Assembly (NCBI RefSeq): GCF_008923205.2
Contig: NZ_WBMS02000001.1
Span: 251,708 to 315,707, forward strand
Length of the DNA: 64,000 bases
From: Actinomadura physcomitrii
GTDB taxonomy: Bacteria > Actinomycetota > Actinomycetes > Streptosporangiales > Streptosporangiaceae
Reading direction: 5' to 3'
The translations under genes and the position numbers were made by a program. The notes beneath the pieces are model-generated. The model worked only from the letters and a program-made list of their open reading frames with translations, was not told where the DNA came from and made no database searches. The stretch's first letter is position 1. Every line of letters begins with the position of its first letter. Positions 24,169 to 32,333 of this stretch are shown in pieces.

Positions 24169-25980
24169 GTGATCGGGAAGGTACTGCGCGGCGTCCGGGT
24201 CCAGGGGCTGCTCCGCTACCTCTATGGCCCGGGCGCCAACGGCGAGCATCGCGACCCGCACATCGTCGCCGGCTTCGATGACCCGACCGATCTAGAACCA
24301 CCGACGGGACCTGACGGCCGCGACTTTCGCCGCCTGGACGGCCTACTGACCCAACCGCTCGCGCTGCTCGGTGAGCGCAACTACCGCAAGCCCGTCTGGC
24401 ACTGCGCCGTCCGAGCCGCCCCCGAGGACCCGATCCTGACCGATGCCCAGTGGGCGCAGGTCGCGACCGAGATCATGCACCGGACGGGCCTCGCCCCCGA
24501 TGGGGATCTCGAGGCCGTCCGCTGGATCGCCGTTCGCCACGCCGACGACCATGTCCACATCGTCGCGACGCTTGCCCGCTCGGACGGCATCCGTCCGGAG
24601 GTGTGGAACGACGGGTACCGGGTCCGGGACGCCTGCCGGGCGGTGGAGCAGCGCTACGGCCTGCGGTCGACGGCCCCGGCGGACCGGACGGCCGCCCGCC
24701 GTCCCAAGCGCGGCGAGACCGAGAAGGCCGTCCGCCGCGGCCAGGCGGTGCCGTCCCGTACGCTCCTGCACCGCACCGTCCAGACGGCCGCAGCCGGAGC
24801 CCGCAGCGAAGAAGAGTTCTTCGACCGCCTCACAACCGAGGGCGTCCTGGTCCGGCGGCGGTACAGCCAGCGGACGACCGGCCAGGTCACCGGGTACGCG
24901 GTAGCCCTGGCCGGCGACGTCAACGCCGAAGGCCAGCCGGTCTGGTACGGCGGCGGCAAACTCGCCGCCGACCTCACCTTGCCCCGGCTCCGCCGCCGCT
25001 GGACAAACGCGGACGGCTCTGTCCGCGCGCCGTCCGCTGCCGGTCCGCTGGACGGACGGCACCTGTCCGCGCGGACAAAACGCGTCCTGCTACGGACAAC
25101 CGTCCGCCGCGCCGCGGACAAGTCCAGGACGACCGCCGAGTTCATGCGGCGGCTCCAAGACGACGGCCTCTGGGTGAAGCCCCGATACAGCCGGCTCGAT
25201 CCCGGCCAGATCACCGGCTACGCCGTCGCGTTCCCCACCGAGCACCACAGCGACGAGCCAGCCTGGATCCCCGGCAGCCGCCTCGCCGCCGGCCTCTCGC
25301 TGTCCCGCCTCCAGCAGCGCTGGTCAACAGGCACCGCTCACCCCGAGCCGCCCCTCGAGCACGACGACCTGACGCAGGAAGAGCGGCAAGCCATATACGA
25401 CGATGCAGCCCGCGCCGCCGCCCATGCCACCGCGGAGATCCGCCGGCATCTGGCCACCAACCCGTACGCGGCGCAAGACGCCTGCTGGGCGGCGTCCGAT
25501 GCCCTTCACGCCGCCGCCCAGGCCACCGGCAACCATCACCTGCGCCGCGCAGCCGACGCCTACGACCGCGCAGCCCGCGCGCCCTACGGGCGCATCCCGC
25601 GGCCGACGCCTGCCGGTGACGCCCTGCGCACCACGGCGCGGCTTCTCGCGATCACAGGCTCGCTCAGAAACCGGACGGCAGTGACCAGCATGATGCTCGT
25701 CGCGAACCTCATCGCCTTGCTCGACACCATCGCCGAGCTCCGCTGGCTCCAGCAGCGCCAAGCCCAGGCCGACGCCGCCCGGAGAGCAGCCGTTCACGTC
25801 CGCGAAGCGAGATCCGCCGCGGGCACCCCCATGCCCCGACAGAGCGAACCGACGGCCACGCCCTCGCAGGTGAGCCTGGCCATGGCCGGCTTCCCAATGC
25901 CGTGGGCTCCAATGACCCCCGCCGCCAGACCAGCACAAACGGGGCCCGTTCGCCCCGTCCGGAACAGAAAGGGGCTCTGA
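24169..25980 (+). CDS. HUH relaxase (MobA/VirD2-like)
   Basis: A 603-aa relaxase starting at GTG 24169. N-terminal tyrosine candidates lie in LLRYLYGPG (residues 14-22), and the HUH-type metal motif is HADDHVHIV (H124, H128, H130). It would nick one strand at oriT and stay covalently attached for conjugative transfer. Unusually, residues ~197-285 and ~305-390 are two copies of the same module (LLHRTVQTAAAG/LLRTTVRRAAD, RRRYSQRTTGQVTGYAVAL/PRYSRLDPGQITGYAVAF, KLAADLTLPRLRRRW/RLAAGLSLSRLQQRW), likely DNA-binding. The C-terminus (~residue 400 on) is helical and Ala-rich. It lies in an operon with the MobC-like protein. No TraB/FtsK-like pump or coupling protein is visible nearby, so the element is probably mobilizable rather than self-transmissible. 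Confidence 0.88.
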   Translation: MIGKVLRGVRVQGLLRYLYGPGANGEHRDPHIVAGFDDPTDLEPPTGPDGRDFRRLDGLLTQPLALLGERNYRKPVWHCAVRAAPEDPILTDAQWAQVATEIMHRTGLAPDGDLEAVRWIAVRHADDHVHIVATLARSDGIRPEVWNDGYRVRDACRAVEQRYGLRSTAPADRTAARRPKRGETEKAVRRGQAVPSRTLLHRTVQTAAAGARSEEEFFDRLTTEGVLVRRRYSQRTTGQVTGYAVALAGDVNAEGQPVWYGGGKLAADLTLPRLRRRWTNADGSVRAPSAAGPLDGRHLSARTKRVLLRTTVRRAADKSRTTAEFMRRLQDDGLWVKPRYSRLDPGQITGYAVAFPTEHHSDEPAWIPGSRLAAGLSLSRLQQRWSTGTAHPEPPLEHDDLTQEERQAIYDDAARAAAHATAEIRRHLATNPYAAQDACWAASDALHAAAQATGNHHLRRAADAYDRAARAPYGRIPRPTPAGDALRTTARLLAITGSLRNRTAVTSMMLVANLIALLDTIAELRWLQQRQAQADAARRAAVHVREARSAAGTPMPRQSEPTATPSQVSLAMAGFPMPWAPMTPAARPAQTGPVRPVRNRKGL

Positions 25981-26116
25981 ACGAGAGTGAGGCCTGACGA
26001 AGGGATTGCGAGCCAGAGGGCCGGTGCGGCGAGGTCAGCGATCTGGCCGGTCGCGCGGTCGCGGTATCGGTGCGTCCGCTGGCGCACCGTGAACCGGCTC
26101 GGCACCCGCCGATGTG

Positions 26117-26162
26117 GGGCGCCCCTACCTCAGGAGAGGGGAGTGGTGAGGTAGGGGCGCCC
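26117..26162. terminator. 16-bp perfect stem terminator
   Basis: Arms 26117-26132 (GGGCGCCCCTACCTCA) and 26147-26162 are perfect reverse complements with a purine-rich 14-base loop. It lies between the convergent relaxase and lectin genes. The remainder of 25981-26229 shows no gene. Confidence 0.8.
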
Positions 26163-26229
26163 GGATCAGGGATTGCTTCCCGATCTGGTCAGCACCGGGA
26201 ATTGAAGGATTCCCGGCGCCCGTGGGTGA

Positions 26230-26685
26230 TCAGTTCTGGAAGCGCCACCTCTCGTAGCCGTTGCTCTTGCTGCAGACGGAGGTGTAGACGGCGCCCTTGT
26301 TGCCGTCGAGGCACCGGCCGGTGGCGGCGTCCTTCAGCATCCAGGTGCTGCTGAGGGGAGTGCGGCTTCGCCACCAGGACTGGTAGGCGCCGCCGTTGCA
26401 GGCTCGGGCGTAGACCTGGCCGGCGGCGTTGCTGTCGAGGCAGACGTTGTGGTCGTCGTGCAGGCGGATGGTTCCGTCCTTGTCGGGCATGTCCCACCGC
26501 TGCGCGGACTTCGGACCGCAGCTGCCTTCGAGGGTCACGGAGGCGCCGTTCACGTGCAGGCAGGTGTTGTCCTGTACGTGGATGATTTGCACGAATCCCT
26601 CTTCGGCGACGGCGTGCGGGGCGGCCAGGCCGGACACTGAAGCGGCGGCGACGCCGCACGCGAACAGCGCGATGCTGCGTTTCAT
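26230..26685 (-). CDS. Secreted ricin-type beta-trefoil lectin
   Basis: A 151-aa exported protein. A Sec signal peptide (KRSIALFACGVAAASVSGLAAPHAVA) is followed by one beta-trefoil domain with the ricin-B repeat signature: NTCLHVNG, SAQRWDM, HNVCLDSNAAGQVYARACNGGAYQSWW, GRCLDGNKGAVYTSVCSKSNGYERWRF. Cysteine pairs and QxW-like motifs are present in each subdomain. ATG 26685 has GGAG nine bases upstream; ATG 26700 is a possible alternative. Stand-alone trefoil proteins bind carbohydrates or act as inhibitors; no catalytic domain is attached. Divergent from the large STAND protein gene, sharing its promoter region. Confidence 0.85.
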   Translation of the reverse strand: MKRSIALFACGVAAASVSGLAAPHAVAEEGFVQIIHVQDNTCLHVNGASVTLEGSCGPKSAQRWDMPDKDGTIRLHDDHNVCLDSNAAGQVYARACNGGAYQSWWRSRTPLSSTWMLKDAATGRCLDGNKGAVYTSVCSKSNGYERWRFQN

Positions 26686-26916
26686 GATCGTGTGCTCCAT
26701 TCCAGTTCTCTCGCGGTTGTGATGACGGGCTCCGTCGGTCGACTGTGGATCGCATTGCGTCTCGATCCGTCGGACCACGGGCGGCAAGAACTCCGTCCTT
26801 GCGTCGCCCACTGGCCCTTCGACTTTCTCGGCCCGACTGAAACTCTGCGGCCTTGGCGATAGATTCACCAGTGTTTGCCTGTTGCGCGGCTCCCACGCAA
26901 AAGGAAAAGCGACCAA

Positions 26917-29900
26917 ATGGACGAAACGACGGGTGAATCGACCGACTTTGGGTCGATTCTGCGCGAAATGCGCCAACGGCGCGGTATGACGCTTACGCAG
27001 CTAAGCAAAGAGGTGCATTACAGCATCGGTCACCTCAGCAGGGTCGAACGAGGCAAAGCCTCTCCGACGCCGAAGATCGCCGAAGCGTGTGATCGCATCT
27101 TGAAGGCCGATGGGCAGCTTGCCGCTCTGGTTCCCGCTGATCCGCAAGAGCTGGGCTGTCCCTATCCAGGCCTGGCTCCATTCGGTCGGCGGGACGCGGA
27201 TCTGTTCTTCGGCCGCGACAGGGCGGTTGCCGATCTGGTGACGGAGTTGGCCGACCGTACCGGGCGAGGTGGCCCGCTGCTGGTAACCGGGCGGTCAGGC
27301 GCGGGCAAGTCGTCGGTGCTGCGGGCGGGACTGGTACCCGCTCTTGCACGGGGCGCGCTCCCGGCGCCTCGTTCCAGGGACTGGCCGGTGGAGATCTGCA
27401 CGCCGGGCGCGGACCCGCTGGGCGTGCTAACCGCCCTGCTCAACCGCCATACCGGAGCAGCACAAGAGGCGATCGTCGAGGCCTTGCGCCGCCCACCGGC
27501 CTCGGTCCCACCACCACGGGGGAACGCACTCCAGCCGGGCGACGCAGCGGTGCCGGGCCCAGAACTGGTGGTGATCGTCGACCAGTTCGAGGAGGTGTTC
27601 GCGCTTTGCTCGAACGAAGAGGACCGCGCGATCTTCATCGCAGCGCTGTGCGCGATGGCCGGTCCGGCTCCAGTGGACGGGCTGCCGCGAGCGCTGGTCG
27701 TTCTGGGAATGCGAGCCGACTTCTATCCGCGTTGTCTGTCCTACGCCGGGCTCACCGACGCGCTGAAACACGGACACTACGTACTGCGCGACATGTCGGT
27801 GACCGAACTGGAGAAGGCGATCACAGGCCCGGCGGATGCCATGGAGCTGTCTCTGGAGCCTGGCCTGGTAAAGGTGCTCTTCCGAGATTTGGGCGTCACG
27901 GCCTGGCATGAGTCCCGGCCGGATGAGCCGGTGCCGGCTTCGCTGCCGATGCTCGCCCACGCGTTGCGCGTGACCTGGCAGCAGCGCAACGATCAGAAGC
28001 TCACCCTGACCGGCTACCAGGCCTCCGGTGGCATCAGCGCAGCGATCAAGACCAGCGCCGATAAGGTCTACGCCAGCCTCGACGAGCAGCTTCAAAGCAC
28101 CGTCCGTCGTCTGTTCCCGCAGTTGGTCGCGATCGGCCCGGGGCCGCAGGAGACGCGGCGCAGGGTGCCCCTGGACCGGCTCGTAGAGTACGTCCCCTCT
28201 CGAGAGACCGCGCTGGAGGTGATCGAGAGGTTCACCGCCGCGCGCCTGCTCACAGTGGATGGCGCCACAGTCGAGATCACCCATGAGGCCCTCTTGCACG
28301 AGTGGACTCAACTGCGCAACTGGATCGACACCGACCGAGAACGTTTGAAGTTTGATCAGCTCGTCGGAGAAGCCGCGAGCACATGGGAGCGAGAGGGACA
28401 CGATCCAGGGCTGCTGCTGCGCGGGGAACGGCTGAACAAGGCGCTAGCGGCCGCCGCGACCGCACCCGCTGAGGGCATCGACGCACCCAGCAGCGGGCGC
28501 GACAGCCTGCAACGCCGGTTTCTAGCCGAGTCAGCCCGGAAGAGAGATGAGGAGGAAGGGCTTCAACGCGCACATGAGCACCGAAAACGGCGCTTGATCT
28601 GGATGCTGGCGATCACGGTGCCGGTCATCCTGGTGGTATCGGGCTATCTCATCTTGCTACTCCGGGACCGCGCCGCGATGAGACAACTCAGTGAGGCGAC
28701 CGACCTGGCGGTCCGCGCCAACGCCGACTCTTTCGACCGGCCCGACAAGGCTTGGAAGGAGGCCGTGAGCGCGTACCGCAAGCGCGACACGGCGGCCACA
28801 CGAAGCGCGCTGCTGAGCACCCAAGCCCAACCGCTGGTGGCCAGGTGGCAGGCCGGTTACGCCCAGGCCGCCGGCGTCAGTTTCAGCCCGGACGGCTCGC
28901 TCGCGGCGACCGGCGATCTGGATGGCACGCTTCGGCTGTGGCGGCTCAAAGGCAGGGCCCGGGTACGTTCGGAACACATGCCGTATGGGATCACCGCGGT
29001 CGCATTCGGCGGACGCACCTCCTCCGGAACCGCTCTCGCCGTCGCCTACGGTCCCGCCGTCTCGATCTTCCAGATCGGTCCGGACGGAACGATCACCAGC
29101 GAAGCGAAACACACCTTCAACGTAACAACCGTTCTGGCTCTCTCCTGGGACGGCGACCGCCGACGTCTGGCGGTCAGCGGGACCGGCGGCCTGGTCGCCA
29201 CCTGGGCGGGCGGAACCACCAAGCCACAGATCCTGCACGGAGGGGGCGCCAAGGTATACGCAGTGGCCTTCGATCCGCACTCCGATCTTGTGGCCGCCGG
29301 TGATGACACCGGTCACCTGACCTTGTGGGACGCCACCACCGGCAAACGCGCGGCCACGCAGCCACCTCTTGCCGACAGCGGCGTCATGGGCGTGGCTTTC
29401 AGCCCGGACGGCGCCACCCTGGCGTTCAGCTTACAGGCTGGCCAGGTGCAGTTTTTCAATACGGGCACCGGCCGGATCGAGGGTCGAACCGCGATACCAG
29501 AGGGAGCCGGGGCCCTCGCCTATAGAGATGATGGGCGTCTGCTGGCAGTCGTAAGCGGGCGCACCGCCCAACTGATCGACGTCCAGGGGCACCGACAGGT
29601 ATTCACCCTTGGTGGCCACCTCCAAGGTGTCCGGGCTGTTGCGTTCCAGCCGGGCGGGCGCCTGGCTGCCACAGCCAGCGACGACGGCGCGGTCACGGTG
29701 TGGAGAACGCTCGCCCCTGCGTTTCTTCCCCAACCCTCCGCAAGCCTGCACGCTCTGGCGGTCGATCACACGGGATCTCTCATAGCCACCGGTGGGGACG
29801 CTAGAATCGTTTACCTTACCGACCCGCGCCACCCCGACAACCCGGCAACACCCCTGTCGCCGCACCTTCCCGACGGTATCTGGAACGTGGCCTTCAGCCC

Positions 29901-30672
29901 GGACGGGAAACGTCTCGCCGCAGTGGTCTATGGCCATAAGCAGGTATGGATCTGGGACGTCGCATCCAGAACCCTGCTCTCCGACGCCCGCGTCCACACC
30001 GACACGGTGTGGTGCGTCGTGTTCGACCCGCGCCGGCACTTCGTGGCGACGGCCGGAGACGACCAACAGATCATTATTCACGACTACGCGATGCACAAGG
30101 TACTAAAAAGGCTTAAGACGACACCGGGACAGTCCAAGGGAAACATCGAAGCCCTCAATGTCAGCGACGACGGCCGGTGGCTGGCCGCCGCGGAGTATGG
30201 GGGCACCGTCCACGTCTACCGAACCAGCGACTGGCAGGAAGAATACCGATTCCAAGACGGCCGCAGCGTCATTCACCGGCTGGCTTTCAACCCGGCCGGC
30301 ACCCTGCTGGCCATCGCTTCCACTGACGGCAGCATCCGGCTCTGGGATCGCCGCAGTAACAAACTCACCCGTGCTCTGCCCTCCGGTCACAACAGCGCCG
30401 TTAACGGCCTGGCCTTCAGCAAAGATGGTCTCCACCTCGCTGGCAGCGGCGACGACCGAACGATTCGCATCTGGGACATGCGCCACAGGCGCTTTGAATT
30501 AGCGCTCAGCGGCATCCCCGAAGCCATTGACTCCGTGGCCTTCACACCCGACGATCATTTGATCAGCGCATCCAACGACGGCGTCCTACGACTCTGGACG
30601 ATCAGTCCGACCGATCTTCTGCACCACCCGCTTCAAGCCATAGGCGCCGAGCAGAACGGGAATCCGCACTGA
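26917..30672 (+). CDS. HTH-STAND NTPase with WD40 beta-propellers
   Basis: A 1251-aa signalling protein. Order: XRE-type helix-turn-helix (residues ~10-68, GSILREMRQRRGMTLTQLSK); nSTAND1 NTPase with the entry motif CPYPGLAPF, Walker A GRSGAGKS (125-132) and Walker B VVIVDQFEEVFAL; helical arm; one membrane helix around 558-583 (IWMLAITVPVILVVSGYLIL); then WD40 repeats from ~640 to the end (FSPDGSLAATGDLDGTLRLW, WDMRHRRFELAL and others). STAND proteins assemble on ligand binding by the repeat domain. Combining an HTH and a membrane helix suggests a membrane-tethered regulator or defence sensor. The ATG at 26917 has AAGGAAAA upstream; a more distal GTG gives an improbable basic tail. Its partner and trigger are unknown. 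Confidence 0.9.
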   Translation: MDETTGESTDFGSILREMRQRRGMTLTQLSKEVHYSIGHLSRVERGKASPTPKIAEACDRILKADGQLAALVPADPQELGCPYPGLAPFGRRDADLFFGRDRAVADLVTELADRTGRGGPLLVTGRSGAGKSSVLRAGLVPALARGALPAPRSRDWPVEICTPGADPLGVLTALLNRHTGAAQEAIVEALRRPPASVPPPRGNALQPGDAAVPGPELVVIVDQFEEVFALCSNEEDRAIFIAALCAMAGPAPVDGLPRALVVLGMRADFYPRCLSYAGLTDALKHGHYVLRDMSVTELEKAITGPADAMELSLEPGLVKVLFRDLGVTAWHESRPDEPVPASLPMLAHALRVTWQQRNDQKLTLTGYQASGGISAAIKTSADKVYASLDEQLQSTVRRLFPQLVAIGPGPQETRRRVPLDRLVEYVPSRETALEVIERFTAARLLTVDGATVEITHEALLHEWTQLRNWIDTDRERLKFDQLVGEAASTWEREGHDPGLLLRGERLNKALAAAATAPAEGIDAPSSGRDSLQRRFLAESARKRDEEEGLQRAHEHRKRRLIWMLAITVPVILVVSGYLILLLRDRAAMRQLSEATDLAVRANADSFDRPDKAWKEAVSAYRKRDTAATRSALLSTQAQPLVARWQAGYAQAAGVSFSPDGSLAATGDLDGTLRLWRLKGRARVRSEHMPYGITAVAFGGRTSSGTALAVAYGPAVSIFQIGPDGTITSEAKHTFNVTTVLALSWDGDRRRLAVSGTGGLVATWAGGTTKPQILHGGGAKVYAVAFDPHSDLVAAGDDTGHLTLWDATTGKRAATQPPLADSGVMGVAFSPDGATLAFSLQAGQVQFFNTGTGRIEGRTAIPEGAGALAYRDDGRLLAVVSGRTAQLIDVQGHRQVFTLGGHLQGVRAVAFQPGGRLAATASDDGAVTVWRTLAPAFLPQPSASLHALAVDHTGSLIATGGDARIVYLTDPRHPDNPATPLSPHLPDGIWNVAFSPDGKRLAAVVYGHKQVWIWDVASRTLLSDARVHTDTVWCVVFDPRRHFVATAGDDQQIIIHDYAMHKVLKRLKTTPGQSKGNIEALNVSDDGRWLAAAEYGGTVHVYRTSDWQEEYRFQDGRSVIHRLAFNPAGTLLAIASTDGSIRLWDRRSNKLTRALPSGHNSAVNGLAFSKDGLHLAGSGDDRTIRIWDMRHRRFELALSGIPEAIDSVAFTPDDHLISASNDGVLRLWTISPTDLLHHPLQAIGAEQNGNPH

Positions 30673-31092
30673 CTTGGCCGTTCGGCGTATACCTGCGGCC
30701 TTGATCCGTCCGGCGCCACACCGACGTCCATCCTCCGGAGCTGCTGACTGCGTCGACACCCTGGCGCTTCAAAGGCCTGACGGGCGAGGTAGTGGTCGGC
30801 GCCGTCGACGGACGTGCCGACCGGAAGCTTGATCGCCTCGGCGGCGCTCAGCTCGATGTTAAGCAGCAGCCTCACTGCCGCGGCGTCCACTGGTGGACCT
30901 CGGCGCCGGCCATCAGGCCGGGCGCGTCCTCCCAGGTGTCGGGCCTCGACGCAGGTGGTTGATCGTAGGCCACCGTCGACACGCCGGGTACTTACTGTAG
31001 TTGATCGACGACGTTGTGTGTTGCATCGTTTCTACTCACTGACTTTGGTTGACGGAGCTGTGGCTCGTCAACCACCGGCCGACGGGGGAGCG
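30673..31092. other. Non-coding gap with hairpin and inverted repeat
   Basis: 420 bp downstream of the STAND gene. A GC-rich hairpin (30903-30925, one bulge) may be its terminator. GGTTGAC/GTCAACC arms (31047-31073) form a second dyad just before the ribosome-binding site of the next gene and may be an operator. Minus-strand translation of 30790-30890 (LLLNIELSAAEAIKLPVG, VDGADHYLARQAFEAP) is protein-like and could be a gene remnant. Confidence 0.4.
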
Positions 31093-31386
31093 ATGGGAAC
31101 GCTGGTAGCGGTCGAGCAGAGAGAGCTGGCGGTGCGGCGGGAGCGCCTGCTGCGGCTGCACTTCGAGCTCAAGCGGCTGGGCGCCTCGACGAGGGTGCGC
31201 CGGCCGCGCCATGGGCGATGGCGGTTGAGGGTCCGCTGCGATGGCTGGTCGGAGACCGTCATGTGCGCGGGAGCGGACGGCGCGTACGTCTATGTCACGG
31301 CGCACGGGCGGGTGCTCGGGACGGCGAGCGAGGTCCGGCACGTCGCGCGGCTGCTGATCTGGATGGTGGGGCGGCGGAAGCGGTGA
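31093..31386 (+). CDS. Uncharacterized 97-aa protein
   Basis: Starts at ATG 31093 with GGGGGAG six bases upstream and ends in a GTGA overlap with the DUF2637 gene. Arg-rich and soluble (ERLLRLHFELKRLGASTRVR, WRLRVRCDGWSETVMCAGAD, YVYVTAHGRVLGTASEVR). Similar small basic proteins precede DUF2637 genes in actinomycete mobile elements. Probably regulatory or DNA-associated; function not recognised. Confidence 0.7.
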   Translation: MGTLVAVEQRELAVRRERLLRLHFELKRLGASTRVRRPRHGRWRLRVRCDGWSETVMCAGADGAYVYVTAHGRVLGTASEVRHVARLLIWMVGRRKR

Positions 31387-32333
31387 CCATCTTCAGACGA
31401 CGGAGCCGTCGAGGGTTCGCGCTGGAAGAACCACCGGTGGCCTCGGTAGAAGCATCGACCGGAGGGATGCATGGCCGCGTCGTTCAGGTCGTGGTGGTCC
31501 TGGTCGCTCCGCTGATCGCGGCTCTTGCCGTGCTCGGCGGGGTCGGCTCGTTCACCACGGTGCGGCAGCTGGCCGAACCGCACTTCAAGGGCTTGGCGTG
31601 GATCGTTCCAGTCGGCATGGACCTGGGCATCTCGATCCTGCTGGCCTGGGATCTGCTGCTGGAGTACCTGGACCTGCCGTGGCCGGTGCTGCGGTGGGTC
31701 GCGTGGGCCTACATCGGCGGCACGGTGCTGGTGAACGTGTCCGCCGCGCAGGGTCAGCTGGCCGGCAGCGTGATGTACGCGGCGATGCCGGTGCTGTTCA
31801 TCACGGTGGTGGAGGGCGTCCGGCACCTGATCCGCCGGTGGGTAGGGCTGGCGTCCGGGCGCCGGGTGGAGCGGGTGCCGGCGGCTCGTTGGCTGCTCGC
31901 GCCGGTTTCCAGCCTGCTGCTGTGGCGGCGGATGGTTCTGTGGCACGTCACCGCTTACCAGGACGGGCTGAAGCTGGAGTACCGGCATCTGCTGGCGGTA
32001 TCGCGGCTGCAGGAGGAGTACGGGCGGTGGGCCTGGCGCTGGGATGCGCCGCTGGCCGACCGGCTCGCGCTGCGCCGGATGCCGACCGGTAGCGGCGCGG
32101 ACGGCGCTCTCGAGGACGGCACGTTCAGCGCCGTCGAGCAGGCTCTCGGTGAGGACGAGCTGTTGGTGGCCGCGCGGCGTGTTCAGCGGGAGGCGCGGCG
32201 GCGAGGCGTCCGGGTCACCCGCAACTACCTCGGTGACCGGCTGCGAGAGCTGGGGTACCCGATCGGTACCGCCCGGCTGCAGCAGCTCTTGACCGTCCTG
32301 CGCAACGACTCGGCTCAGGGTGGTGGCGAATGA
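31383..32333 (+). CDS. DUF2637 domain membrane protein
   Basis: A 316-aa protein with GTG 31383 in a GTGA overlap. Residues ~30-160 hold four hydrophobic helices (VVQVVVVLVAPLIAALAVLG, WIVPVGMDLGISILLAWDLL, VLRWVAWAYIGGTVLVNVSA, YAAMPVLFITVVEGVRHLI) matching DUF2637. The C-terminal ~130 residues are soluble and end in a winged-helix-like segment (RRRGVRVTRNYLGDRLRELGYPIGTARLQQLL). DUF2637 proteins are standard components of actinomycete plasmids and integrative elements, resembling Spd-type spread proteins; the precise role is not known. ATGA coupling to the primase gene follows. Confidence 0.82.
   Translation: MTIFRRRSRRGFALEEPPVASVEASTGGMHGRVVQVVVVLVAPLIAALAVLGGVGSFTTVRQLAEPHFKGLAWIVPVGMDLGISILLAWDLLLEYLDLPWPVLRWVAWAYIGGTVLVNVSAAQGQLAGSVMYAAMPVLFITVVEGVRHLIRRWVGLASGRRVERVPAARWLLAPVSSLLLWRRMVLWHVTAYQDGLKLEYRHLLAVSRLQEEYGRWAWRWDAPLADRLALRRMPTGSGADGALEDGTFSAVEQALGEDELLVAARRVQREARRRGVRVTRNYLGDRLRELGYPIGTARLQQLLTVLRNDSAQGGGE

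Noticed and set aside
30633-30890. Minus-strand 85-codon frame downstream of the STAND gene
   Set aside because: The part at 30790-30890 is protein-like, but the frame runs into the STAND gene and lacks a proper start; noted only as a possible remnant.
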